In this document: one piece after another, positions 9,252-17,145 of the stretch | Numbering within the stretch: the stretch's first letter is position 1 | Layout of the letters: each line of letters begins with the position of its first letter | Assembly (NCBI GenBank): GCA_905213905.1 | Contig: CAJMKD010000005.1 | Span: 40,705 to 104,704 of the forward strand | Length of the DNA stretch: 64,000 nucleotides | DNA from: an uncultured Sutterella sp. | GTDB lineage: Bacteria; Pseudomonadota; Gammaproteobacteria; Burkholderiales; Burkholderiaceae_F | Reading direction: 5' to 3' | Notes under the pieces: generated by a model | Databases searched by the model: none | What the model saw: only the letters and a program-made list of their open reading frames with translations | What the model was told of the DNA's origin: nothing | Position numbers and translations under genes: made by a program

Positions 9252-9612
9252 CGTCTGAAAATAAAGTGCGGATCCGTCTGGGACGTCTCCGGGACAAGCA
9301 GTGCGCTCTGGCGGCGCGGCTCTTCGCTTCGGCGGCGCAAAGGCCGTCCGGACGACAGAACCGGCGCTTTCGGTGACGCTTCGTTTCAGGTCATGCGCCG
9401 CCGGAGCGTACGGGAACGGAAGCGCGGAGCGCTTCAAGGCGTAGTATGCGATTTTTTTGCCGCTCGGCGGCGGCAAAAGCGGCCCAAAGGCGTGATTCGC
9501 CCGGGCCGCCGGGAGCCGTCATTCTATCAAAGCCGCCGCGTGCTTATTCGCGCGATGGCGTACGAGAGCGCGCTTTGGCTATCGGAGGCGGCTGCAAGAA
9601 ATCCTCCTGCCA
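9252..9612. other. Upstream region of lepA
   Basis: This stretch of about 360 bases has no supported gene. It must carry the promoter of the lepA operon on the minus strand. A -10-like TAGAAT followed by GACGG lies at 9521-9526 (minus strand), but no good -35 box accompanies it. The sequence is GC-rich, and frames stay open on both strands without matching any protein I know. Confidence 0.45.
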
Positions 9613-9665
9613 ACAAAAAACGCTTTCCGCCTGCAGGCCCTCAAGGGCCCCTGACGGAAAGCGTT
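9613..9665 (-). terminator. Rho-independent terminator after fabF
   Basis: On the minus strand, an 11-bp stem (AACGCTTTCCG at 9655-9665 pairing with 9619-9629) is followed by a TTTTTT run. It lies 22 bases beyond the fabF stop and separates the fatty-acid cluster from the lepA operon. The wide loop contains a second GC-rich hairpin. Confidence 0.85.
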
Positions 9666-9687
9666 GCTGCACCGGACTCTGAAGCGC

Positions 9688-10923
9688 TTATTCTTCGTAG
9701 CGCTTATAAATCACGGTCGAATTGGTCCCGCCGAAGCCGAAGGAATTCTTCATCGCTGCGCGGATCTTCATCGGACGCGCTTCATTCGCGCAGACGTCGA
9801 TGTCGCAGGCCGGATCCTGGTTGAAGACATTGATGGTGGGCGGCGAAATCTGCTCTTCGATCGCCTTCACCGTGAAGACGGATTCAACGCCGCCGGCGCC
9901 GCCCAGGAGGTGCCCGGTCATCGACTTCGTCGAATTGACGACGAGCGAGCGGACATGTTCGCCGAAGACTTCCTTGATCGCCTTCACTTCGTTGGCGTCG
10001 CCCACGGGCGTCGACGTCCCGTGCGCGTTGAGGTAGTCGATGTCCTCGGGCTTCATGCCGGCATTGCGAAGCGCCATGCGCATGCAGCGGCTCGGACCGT
10101 CGGTCGAAGGCGTCGTGATGTGATAGGCGTCGCCCGAAAGGCCGTAGCCGGCAATTTCGGCGTAAATCTTGGCGCCGCGAGCCTTGGCGTGCTCAAGCTC
10201 CTCGAGCACGAGAACGCCGGCGCCTTCGCCCATGACGAAGCCGTCGCGATCGGTGTCGAACGGGCGCGACGCAGTCTTCGGATCATCGTTGCGGCGCGAG
10301 AGCGCATGCATCGCGTCAAAGGCGCCCATGGCGAGCGGATGAATGGTCGATTCGGCGCCGCCCGCTATCATCACGGTCGCGTCGCCGCGGCGAATGATGT
10401 GCATGGCTTCGCCGATGGCATGCAGGCCTGTCGAGCAGGCCGTGACATGCGCAATGTTCGGGCCCTTCAGATTCTTCATGATCGCAAGCTGGCCGCTCAC
10501 CATGTTGATGATGCAGCCCGGAATCATGAAGGGCGAAATGCGGCGCGGACCGCGTTCGCGAAGCGCATCGTAATTGGCGCAGATGACGGGAATACCGCCG
10601 ATGCCCGCACCGATCGCCACGCCGATTTCAGGCGAGAGCTCGTCGGTGATTTCGAGCTTCGAATCTTCGAGCGCCATGATGCCGGCAGCGACGCCGAAGT
10701 GCACGAAGCGGTCGAAGCGGCGCACTTCCTTCACGCCGAGGTACTTGGTCGCGTCGAAATTCTTGACGGTGCCGGCGATCTGGCTGCCGAGAATAGAAGC
10801 GTCGAAGCTCGTGACGAGTTCGACGCCGCTTTCGCCGCGCAGCGCGGCCTGCCAGCTCGTTTCGAGGTCATTGCCGAGGGGAGAAACCATCCCAAGGCCG
10901 GTGACTACCACACGACGAGTCAT
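9688..10923 (-). CDS. fabF: Beta-ketoacyl-ACP synthase II
   Basis: Condensing enzyme that elongates acyl-ACP with malonyl-ACP in type II fatty acid synthesis. The 411-aa protein starts MTRRVVVTGLG and has the catalytic triad at the expected places: Cys163 in TACSTG, His301 in NAHGTSTPVGD, and His338 in KSMTGHLLGG. The ATG at 10923 is chosen because homologues start here and an AAGG-containing site precedes it; the frame is open 11 codons further upstream. It is the last gene of the fab cluster, 252 bases after acpP. Confidence 0.97.
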   Translation of the reverse strand: MTRRVVVTGLGMVSPLGNDLETSWQAALRGESGVELVTSFDASILGSQIAGTVKNFDATKYLGVKEVRRFDRFVHFGVAAGIMALEDSKLEITDELSPEIGVAIGAGIGGIPVICANYDALRERGPRRISPFMIPGCIINMVSGQLAIMKNLKGPNIAHVTACSTGLHAIGEAMHIIRRGDATVMIAGGAESTIHPLAMGAFDAMHALSRRNDDPKTASRPFDTDRDGFVMGEGAGVLVLEELEHAKARGAKIYAEIAGYGLSGDAYHITTPSTDGPSRCMRMALRNAGMKPEDIDYLNAHGTSTPVGDANEVKAIKEVFGEHVRSLVVNSTKSMTGHLLGGAGGVESVFTVKAIEEQISPPTINVFNQDPACDIDVCANEARPMKIRAAMKNSFGFGGTNSTVIYKRYEE

Positions 10924-11072
10924 GTTGAAACCTTCCCTGTTGAAATAAAAATACAAAAGAGCCGTCGGGCTCCCGCAATATTGTCTCCGAGCATAGCGCC
11001 CGATGCCGCCGATGCCTCTGATACGTCCTGCGGATTAGCGAAATGCCGTGATCTTGGCATTCCCGAATACGA

Positions 11073-11098
11073 CAATGGGACTCCGCGGAGTCCCATTG
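11073..11098. repeat. Perfect 26-bp palindrome between acpP and fabF
   Basis: A perfect inverted repeat with no spacer, whose left half is CAATGGGACTCCG. It lies between the acpP stop and the fabF start. As RNA it would form a very strong hairpin (about 11 pairs with a tight loop). On the minus strand it is not followed by a T run, so it could be an mRNA-processing hairpin, a weak terminator that sets the acpP:fabF ratio, or an operator. A smaller hairpin (AATGCC/GGCATT) lies at 11042-11061. Confidence 0.6.
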
Positions 11099-11175
11099 CA
11101 TGCCGATCCGCCGAGGGACCGGCTTCGCTTCTGGCGCGGCGCATCCGCTCAGTGCGGGACGCCGGCCGTCCGACA

Positions 11176-11415
11176 TTACTTGTTGACGGCAGCCTTGACG
11201 AAGTCGATAGCCTGCTGAACCGTGCGGAGGTTTTCCTGCTCGGTGTCGGGAATTTCAATGCCGAAGGCGTCTTCGAGAGCGAGCGACATTTCGACGGTCG
11301 TAAGGCTGTCAGCGCCGAGGTCTTCGATGAAGGAAGATTCGTTCTTGATGTCTTCTTCCTTAATGCCCAGCTGTTCGGCAATGATCTTCTTGACCTTCAG
11401 TTCGATTTCGTCCAT
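11176..11415 (-). CDS. acpP: Acyl carrier protein
   Basis: Small acidic carrier that holds growing acyl chains on a phosphopantetheine arm. The 79-aa protein has the modification motif DLGADSLTTVE with the attachment serine at residue 37, and the usual strongly acidic helices. The ATG at 11415 (MDEIELKVKK) is chosen over a TTG two codons upstream; a GGAG lies about 10 bases before it. It follows fabG and precedes fabF. Confidence 0.97.
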   Translation of the reverse strand: MDEIELKVKKIIAEQLGIKEEDIKNESSFIEDLGADSLTTVEMSLALEDAFGIEIPDTEQENLRTVQQAIDFVKAAVNK

Positions 11416-11451
11416 TTTCAATAACTCCGCAATGGGTTGAGTTCAAGTCAA

Positions 11452-11478
11452 ACCCCAGCTGATGGAGCATCTTGGGGT
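11452..11478 (-). other. Hairpin in the fabG-acpP intergenic region
   Basis: ACCCCA at 11452-11457 pairs with TGGGGT at 11473-11478, with a further GATG/CATC pairing inside. On the minus strand it lies between the fabG stop and the acpP start and is followed by only three T bases. It could be a weak terminator for fabG or a stabilising element at the head of a separate acpP transcript, a plausible arrangement because ACP is needed in far greater amounts than its neighbours. Confidence 0.4.
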
Positions 11479-11574
11479 CTATGACGACGGCCCGCCGACG
11501 CATTTTGCAGCGAGCCGCCCGGATTGGGTTAGCTCATTATTTTATCAGAGCCTTTTTGACGGTGCAGCGAGGGA

Positions 11575-12342
11575 CTACCCCATGAACATTCCGCCATTCA
11601 CATGAAGCGTGGTGCCGGTAACGTACGCGCCTGCATCCGAAGCAAGGAAAAGGCAGGCATTGGCGATGTTGTCCGTCTGCCCGAGGCGCGCGAGCGGAAT
11701 GCCCTTGAGCAGCGCTTCCTTCTGCTCCTCGGAGAGAACGCGCGTCATGTCGGTGTCGATGAAGCCCGGCGCCACGCAGTTGACGGTGATGCCGCGGGAG
11801 CCGATTTCACGCGCAAGCGCCTTCGTCATGCCCATGAGGCCCGCCTTGGCGGCTGCATAGTTGACCTGGCCGGCGTTGCCCATGGCGCCCACAACCGAGG
11901 CCATCGAGATGATGCGGCCGCTGCGGGCGCGCATCATCGGACGCACGCACGCGCGCGCGAGGCGGAATGCCGCCGAAAGGTCGGTGTCGAGCACGTCGTT
12001 CCACTGCTCGTCCTTCATGCGCATCACGAGCGTGTCGCGGGTGATGCCGGCATTGTTGACGAGAATGTCGATGCGCCCCTCGGTCTTCACGATGTCCGCA
12101 ATCAGAGCGTCGCCGGCAGCCTCGTCGCAGACGTTGAGCACGACGCCGCGGCCCTTGCCGCCGAGCTCGGCAATTTTGTCGGAAATGCCCTGCGCACCCG
12201 CTTCGGAAGTCGCCGTTCCGATCACGATTGCGCCGCAACGCACAAAGGCTTCAAGCACGCCCGCACCAATGCCGCGGCTCGCGCCGGTAATGAGGGTCAC
12301 TTTGTCCTGAAGCGCATCGGCGCTGAAAACCATCTTGTCCAT
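11575..12342 (-). CDS. fabG: 3-oxoacyl-ACP reductase
   Basis: NADPH-dependent short-chain dehydrogenase that reduces beta-ketoacyl-ACP. The 255-aa protein has the Rossmann motif TGASRGIG, the NNAGITRD motif, the Ser-Tyr-Lys catalytic set (MASVVGAMG and VNYAAAKAG), and the C-terminal NVNGGMFMG-type end (HVNGGMFMG). The ATG at 12342 (MDKMVFSADALQ) has a GAAGG just upstream; the ATG at 12333 is an alternative. The frame is open further upstream but without family resemblance. Confidence 0.96.
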   Translation of the reverse strand: MDKMVFSADALQDKVTLITGASRGIGAGVLEAFVRCGAIVIGTATSEAGAQGISDKIAELGGKGRGVVLNVCDEAAGDALIADIVKTEGRIDILVNNAGITRDTLVMRMKDEQWNDVLDTDLSAAFRLARACVRPMMRARSGRIISMASVVGAMGNAGQVNYAAAKAGLMGMTKALAREIGSRGITVNCVAPGFIDTDMTRVLSEEQKEALLKGIPLARLGQTDNIANACLFLASDAGAYVTGTTLHVNGGMFMG

Positions 12343-12413
12343 AAACCTTCTCTTTAGAATCTGAGGCCGCCCCTGTTCGCTCGGGCGCGGCTTGTTGGAA
12401 ACTGAAGCTACGC

Positions 12414-13361
12414 TTACTGCGCCGCAGCTGCTTCGCGAATTTTCCCGAGCGTCGTCTCGAGCTGCGCGGCATCCCCGATCGTGTAGCAGCGGATTTCGGG
12501 CGCGATGCGGCGGATGAGGCCGCAGAGCACCTTGCCCGGTCCGCACTCGACGATGTCGGTGACGCCTTCATTCTTCATGCGCTCAATCGTGCGCACCCAC
12601 TGAACGGCCGAGGCTGCCTGACGCGCCAGCGCGTCCCGAATGCCGTCGGCGGTTGCATGCTCCTGCACGTCAACGTTGGCAATAACGGGAATCTGCGGCG
12701 TATGAACGGTCGTTTCCGCCAGGCGCGCGGCAAGCTTTTCCTGCGCAGGCTTAAGCATGGACGAGTGGAAAGGCGCAGACACAGGAAGCTCAATGGCGCG
12801 GCGGCAGCCTTTCGTCTTAGCGAGTTCAATCGCCTTGGCGATGCCGGCCTTTTCGCCTGCGATCACCACCTGCCCGGGCGAATTGAAATTGACAGCCTCA
12901 ACGATGCCGGCAGCACCGGCCTCACGGCAGACTTCAATGACGGTTTCGTCAGAAAGACCAATGATCGCAGCCATGCCGCCCACGCCGACGGGCACAGCCG
13001 TCTGCATGGCTTCGGCGCGAAAACGCACGAGCTTCACCGCCTCCTCAAGGCTGAAGACGCCCGCAGCTGTGAGGGCGGAATATTCGCCGAGCGAATGACC
13101 AGCCATCACGACGGGCTTGGGGCCGCCGGCCGCAAGCCACGCGTCATAGAAAGCTACCGAAGTGGCGAGGATCGCGGGCTGCGTGTTCACCGTAAGTCCG
13201 AGCGTTTCGGCAGGACCTTCGGCGATCAGCTGGGAAATGGGAAAGCCGAGCGAATTGTCGGCGCGGCGGATGTCCTCCTCGACGACAGCATTGCCGGCGT
13301 AGCCGTTGAGCATGCCGACCGACTGGCTCCCCTGACCGGGGAAAACGAAAGCGAGGCGCAT
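12414..13361 (-). CDS. fabD: Malonyl-CoA:ACP transacylase
   Basis: Transfers malonyl from CoA to ACP to supply the elongation cycle. The 315-aa protein starts MRLAFVFPGQGSQ and carries the nucleophile motif GHSLGEYSAL, an active-site histidine in SAPFHSSML, and the arginine-containing VRFRAEAMQ region. The ATG at 13361 matches the family start. It lies 44 bases after fabH and 71 bases before fabG; a GC-rich hairpin (about 12366-12391) lies between fabD and fabG. Confidence 0.97.
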   Translation of the reverse strand: MRLAFVFPGQGSQSVGMLNGYAGNAVVEEDIRRADNSLGFPISQLIAEGPAETLGLTVNTQPAILATSVAFYDAWLAAGGPKPVVMAGHSLGEYSALTAAGVFSLEEAVKLVRFRAEAMQTAVPVGVGGMAAIIGLSDETVIEVCREAGAAGIVEAVNFNSPGQVVIAGEKAGIAKAIELAKTKGCRRAIELPVSAPFHSSMLKPAQEKLAARLAETTVHTPQIPVIANVDVQEHATADGIRDALARQAASAVQWVRTIERMKNEGVTDIVECGPGKVLCGLIRRIAPEIRCYTIGDAAQLETTLGKIREAAAAQ

Positions 13362-13405
13362 AGCGTTCTCTCTGAAATGCAATTAGTGAGTTGATTGAAA
13401 AAGCT

Positions 13406-14386
13406 TTACCAGCGAATGAGGGCCGAACCCCAGGCCATGCCGGCGCCAACCGCCTGCAGAAGCACAAGCTCGCCCGGCTTGACCATGCCAGCCTCAACAG
13501 CGCGATCAAGCGCAAGCGGCACGCTTGCTGCGGACGTATTCCCGTGCTCGCTTACAGTCTTCACCATTCGCTCCTCAGGAATGCCGAGCTTCTTAGCCAC
13601 CATGCTCATGATGCGGAGGTTGGCCTGATGCGGAACAAAGAGCGCCACATCTTCAGTGTGCACGCAGGCAAGGTTCGCCACTTCACGGGCGGAATCGACG
13701 AGCCCTTCGACAGCGAGCTTGAAAACCTGACGGCCGTCCATATTGATGTAGGGATTGCCAACGATGGCGCCGTTTTCAAGGTGAGCGGTCAACCCGAGCA
13801 CGTTCTCGTCGTAGCGGCCGTCGGCGTACATGCGAGCTGCGAGCACGCCAGGGTCCGACGAGCTCTCGAGCACCACGGCGCCAGCGCCGTCGCCGAAAAG
13901 CACGCAGGTAGAACGATCCTTGAAGTCAATGACGCGCGACATCGTCTCCGCGCCGATCACAATGGCGGCACGGTAGGGCCCCGCGCGCAGCATGGCGTCG
14001 GCAGCGTTGAGCGCATAGATGAAGCCAGCGCAGACAGCCTGAACGTCAAAGGCTGCGCACCCCGTCGCGCCGAGCGCGCTTTGAACGCGTGCGGCCGTTG
14101 ATGGAAAAACCATGTCGGGGGTCGTCGTCGCAACGATGATGAGATCGATGTCTTCGGCCTTGAGGCCGGAACGATCAAGCGCTTGACGTGCGGCAGCCAC
14201 GGCGAGCGAAGTCGTCGTCTCGCCCTTTTCCGGATCGGCGAAACGGCGCTCGAGAATGCCCGTTCGTGTCCGGATCCATTCATCGCTCGTTTCGATGCCG
14301 TCCTTCAAGAGCTGAGCGGCGAGATCGTCGTTCGTAACGCGCTTGTCGGGCAGCGCGGAGCCCGTCGCAATGACTCGAGAGTACAT
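13406..14386 (-). CDS. fabH: Beta-ketoacyl-ACP synthase III
   Basis: Starts fatty acid synthesis by condensing acetyl-CoA with malonyl-ACP. The 326-aa protein has the triad Cys (QAVCAGFIYAL), His (FVPHQANLRI) and Asn (EHGNTSAAS). It begins MYSRVIATGSALP with a GGAG 5 bases before the ATG. It is the first fab gene of the cluster. In most proteobacteria plsX sits between rpmF and fabH; here that place holds 342 non-coding bases with a terminator. Confidence 0.97.
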   Translation of the reverse strand: MYSRVIATGSALPDKRVTNDDLAAQLLKDGIETSDEWIRTRTGILERRFADPEKGETTTSLAVAAARQALDRSGLKAEDIDLIIVATTTPDMVFPSTAARVQSALGATGCAAFDVQAVCAGFIYALNAADAMLRAGPYRAAIVIGAETMSRVIDFKDRSTCVLFGDGAGAVVLESSSDPGVLAARMYADGRYDENVLGLTAHLENGAIVGNPYINMDGRQVFKLAVEGLVDSAREVANLACVHTEDVALFVPHQANLRIMSMVAKKLGIPEERMVKTVSEHGNTSAASVPLALDRAVEAGMVKPGELVLLQAVGAGMAWGSALIRW

Positions 14387-14728
14387 GACGCTCCTAGAAA
14401 AACTTATTGAGCGCCATCATCTTACAACGGCTCGAAGCGCTTTCCCGACGCGATTTTTGCGTCTTTGAGATGATCGTGCCTCGCTTTATTTGGGGATGAG
14501 AAGACGAGGCGGCCCAGCCGCAAATGCAAACGCTCACAACGAAAAAGGGATCCAAAATCGGATCCCTTCTTCTATTAGGAACTTCGTCCCTGCCGCATTG
14601 TCCTCAAAAACCTTCACGCGAGCGCTGCTGTCACTCACCGTGGGGTTCGCGCGTGCATCTGCGCGCGAAGACTTCGCCGGACCGTCTGCAGCCTTTCGGG
14701 CCGAGGTTCGCTCGGTCGGCGACGAAGA
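14387..14728. other. Non-coding gap where plsX is usually found
   Basis: This 342-base stretch between rpmF and fabH has no gene on either strand that I can support. It holds the rpmF terminator at 14541-14568 and presumably a promoter for fabH-fabD-fabG. No remnant of PlsX could be recognised by eye. Confidence 0.6.
14541..14568 (-). terminator. Rho-independent terminator downstream of rpmF
   Basis: A 9-bp stem (AAGGGATCC with its complement, 14545-14553 and 14560-14568) with a 6-base loop is followed on the minus strand by TTTTTC. It lies about 160 bases after the rpmF stop and uncouples rpmF from the fab genes. Confidence 0.8.
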
Positions 14729-14911
14729 TTATTCGTCGGCCTTCGTCGCGATGACCTTCTTGCCGCGGTAGAAACCGGTCGGGCTGATGTGGTGACGACG
14801 ATGAACTTCACCGGTCGTCGCTTCGATCGCGGTCGGCGGATTGGTCAGAAAGTCATGAGCACGGCGATTGCCGCGACGGGCGACGGATTTCTTGTTCTGC
14901 TGAACAGCCAT
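14729..14911 (-). CDS. rpmF: 50S ribosomal protein L32
   Basis: Small basic large-subunit ribosomal protein. The 60-aa product starts MAVQQNKKSVARRGNRRAHD, the L32 N terminus, and ends GKKVIATKADE. The ATG at 14911 is the family start although the frame is open 12 codons upstream. The zinc-binding cysteines found in some L32 versions are absent (VHRRHHISPTGFYRGKKV), so this is a zinc-free form. The usual upstream partner yceD (DUF177) is not present. Confidence 0.95.
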   Translation of the reverse strand: MAVQQNKKSVARRGNRRAHDFLTNPPTAIEATTGEVHRRHHISPTGFYRGKKVIATKADE

Positions 14912-15114
14912 GGCAAACCCCACGTAGTTACGAGTGACGTGAATCAATCTCTGCGCCGAGCACTCGAAAAAATCTCAAGACGCAGACTTCGAATTGACGC
15001 TCAAGGAACAGACTCCTTGAGCAATGAACGGCGGATTTTAGCAAATCCGACGAACTTCCTCATCAAATCGTTGGAAAAATTTTTCGCCGATCGACAAGGC
15101 GTCTCAAAAGACAA

Positions 15115-15141
15115 AGAAAAGGGGAGGATCAAATCCTCCCC
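15115..15141 (-). terminator. Rho-independent terminator of the tRNA-Gly transcript
   Basis: A 9-bp stem (GGGGAGGAT with its complement at 15133-15141) and a 3-base loop are followed on the minus strand by TTTTC and more T-rich sequence. It lies 12 bases after the CCA end of the downstream tRNA. Confidence 0.88.
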
Positions 15142-15152
15142 TCTTCGGAATC

Positions 15153-15228
15153 TGGAGCGGGAAACGAGTCTCGAACTCGCGACCTCAACCTTGGCAAGGT
15201 TGCGCTCTACCAACTGAGCTATTCCCGC
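15153..15228 (-). tRNA. tRNA-Gly (anticodon GCC)
   Basis: The minus strand folds as a complete 76-base tRNA with encoded CCA. The acceptor stem is GCGGGAA/TTCCCGC, the D arm is GCTCAGTTGGTAGAGC, the anticodon loop TTGCCAA reads GCC, and the T loop is TTCGAGA. It is the second of two tandem copies, transcribed from the promoter at 15348-15375. Confidence 0.97.
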
Positions 15229-15258
15229 GACTTTCTCGCGACAGGCCCCAAAATGAAC

Positions 15259-15334
15259 TGGAGCGGGAGACGAGTCTCGAACTCGCGACCTCAACCTTGG
15301 CAAGGTTGCGCTCTACCAACTGAGCTACTCCCGC
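15259..15334 (-). tRNA. tRNA-Gly (anticodon GCC), first copy
   Basis: A complete 76-base tRNA with encoded CCA, identical to the other copy except in the last acceptor pair: A-T there is G-C here (GCGGGAG/CTCCCGC). The anticodon loop TTGCCAA reads GCC. It begins about 7 bases after the expected transcription start of the promoter at 15348-15375, and a 30-base spacer separates it from the second copy. Confidence 0.97.
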
Positions 15335-15347
15335 ACTGAGAGTTGAA

Positions 15348-15375
15348 ATTCTACTGATCAACGAATCTTTGTCAA
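15348..15375 (-). promoter_or_regulatory. Sigma-70-type promoter of the tRNA-Gly pair
   Basis: On the minus strand a perfect -35 TTGACA (15370-15375) is separated by 16 bases from a -10 TAGAAT (15348-15353). The predicted start lies about 7 bases before the first tRNA. This is the clearest vegetative promoter in the window. Confidence 0.85.
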
Positions 15376-15488
15376 GAGCAATTCCGCAAAAAATTCAAAA
15401 AACTTCATTTTGTACGCTTTAACCCTCAGAAAGATTTTCCTGTTCATGCTTCACACTGAAATTGCTTCGCTTCTCAGGCTTTTCCTTG

Positions 15489-15529
15489 CAAAAAAAAAAC
15501 AGAGCCTCAGCATGAAGGAGAGGCTCTGT
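15489..15529 (-). terminator. Rho-independent terminator after dcuA
   Basis: A 10-bp stem (ACAGAGCCTC at 15499-15508 with its complement at 15520-15529) is followed on the minus strand by a run of nine T bases. It lies 70 bases after the dcuA stop and ends the frdAB-aspA-dcuA region. Confidence 0.92.
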
Positions 15530-15598
15530 GAGAAGTTTTTTGCCCTCCGCTCGACTGAAGGCCGAGCGGAAGACTTCTATTCTGAATGCATCAAGCTA

Positions 15599-16933
15599 TC
15601 AGAAGATGGCGCAAGCTGCGAAGCCGAGGACCACCGAAAAGACGATGGCGATCAGGCCAGGCAGGAAGAAGGCGTGGTTGAACACCCACTTGCCGATGCG
15701 GGTCGAGCCCGTGTCGTCCATCTGAACAGCGCCCAGCAGCGTCGGGTAGGTCGGGAGCACGAAGAGCGCGCTCACAGCGGCGAACGTAGCGACGAGCATG
15801 TAGGAGTCGCCCGGGTTTTCAGCCGTGATGCCGAGAGCGGCAACAACGGCCGGAACGATGGCCTTAGCGGTAGCGGCCTGCGAGTAGAGGAGCATGGCCG
15901 CGAAGAAGAAGACCACAGCAAGGAGAGCCGGGTATTCAGCAACCGTCGAAGCGGCGAATTCCTTGATTTCATTGGAGTGGCCGGAAACGAACGTGTCGCC
16001 GAGCCAGGCAACGCCGAGCACGCAGACGATGGCGACCATGCCGGACTTGAAGACCGAGCAGGAAGCAACGTCGCCCACTTCGATCTTGCAGCACATCGTG
16101 ATCAGCATGCCGACGAGCAGCATGAGCGACATGATGGCAGCGTCACGCGGGACAACGACGTCCTTGATGATGCCAACGGCCGGCGAAATGGCGGATGCAT
16201 AGAGCACCACAGCGATAACGCCGACGAGGAAGATCATGACGGAGCGCTTGGCAAAGGGCTTAAGCTGCATATGGGCAGCACCCTGAGCAGGCTTCACGAG
16301 GCCCTTGGCAAGACGTTCCTTGTAGACCGGGTCGCTGTCGAGGTCCATGTTCGAGATGATCGTCATCACGAAAGCCGTGAGCATGCAGCCGATGAACGTC
16401 GTCACAATCCAGATGAGGAGCAGCGCAGGATAGGACCAGCCGAGCGGTTCGAGAACGCCCGTCATGTAAATGACGGCCGCCGAAACCGGCGAAGCGGTAA
16501 TAGCAATCTGCGAAGAGACAACCGCGATCGAAAGCGGAACGCACGGACGGATGTGCTGTTCCTTTGCGACTTCAACGATAACCGGAATCATCGAGAAGGC
16601 GGTGTGGCCCGTGCCGGCGAAGATCGTGAGCACGTACGTCACGACCGGGGCAAGGTAGTTGATGTGCTTCGGATTGGAGCGAAGAATGCGTTCAGCGATC
16701 TGAACGAGGTAATCGAGACCACCGGCGAGCTGCATGGCAGAAATCGCCGAGATCACAGACGCGATGATCAGGATCACGTCCCAGGGAATGTTGCCCGGCT
16801 TCATGCCGAGGAGCAGACCGAGGACGAGCACGCCGGCACCGCCCGTGTAGCCGATGCCGATGCCGCCGATGCGGACACCGAGGAAGATCGCGCCCAAAAG
16901 GACGATGATCTGAAGAATGAGGATGAAATCCAT
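15599..16933 (-). CDS. dcuA: Anaerobic C4-dicarboxylate transporter, DcuA/DcuB family
   Basis: Inner-membrane carrier that takes up aspartate or fumarate, often in exchange for succinate, during anaerobic growth. The 444-aa protein is almost entirely membrane segments, starting MDFILILQIIVLLGAIFLG, with the conserved stretches GGLDYLVQIAE, FAGTGHTAFS and FVLPTYPTLLGAVQMDD. The ATG at 16933 has GGAGG 5 bases upstream. It lies 212 bases after aspA, the same aspA-dcuA pairing as in E. coli; the symbol rests on that context, since DcuA and DcuB are alike. Confidence 0.93.
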   Translation of the reverse strand: MDFILILQIIVLLGAIFLGVRIGGIGIGYTGGAGVLVLGLLLGMKPGNIPWDVILIIASVISAISAMQLAGGLDYLVQIAERILRSNPKHINYLAPVVTYVLTIFAGTGHTAFSMIPVIVEVAKEQHIRPCVPLSIAVVSSQIAITASPVSAAVIYMTGVLEPLGWSYPALLLIWIVTTFIGCMLTAFVMTIISNMDLDSDPVYKERLAKGLVKPAQGAAHMQLKPFAKRSVMIFLVGVIAVVLYASAISPAVGIIKDVVVPRDAAIMSLMLLVGMLITMCCKIEVGDVASCSVFKSGMVAIVCVLGVAWLGDTFVSGHSNEIKEFAASTVAEYPALLAVVFFFAAMLLYSQAATAKAIVPAVVAALGITAENPGDSYMLVATFAAVSALFVLPTYPTLLGAVQMDDTGSTRIGKWVFNHAFFLPGLIAIVFSVVLGFAACAIF

Positions 16934-17145
16934 GATGCCTCCAGGCAATCAAGGCCCCGACGAGAGTCTGTCCCCGACGCTGGCGTCGAAGCGAGAGCCC
17001 CTCGGAGCGAGGGTCCGAAACCGTCGTGCCGATCGAGTCTTGATTGACTCTTCACGGCGCGGCGGCCTCCTTTGGTGGTCGGCCGCTCCGACTTTCGTCG
17101 TGAGCGGCCTGGGTTATCTGCCGGATCTTTCGCCCGGCTTATTAA

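Noticed and set aside
9664..11424. A 586-codon open frame antisense to fabF and acpP
   Set aside because: It spans two well-conserved genes and their intergenic region and has shadow composition only.
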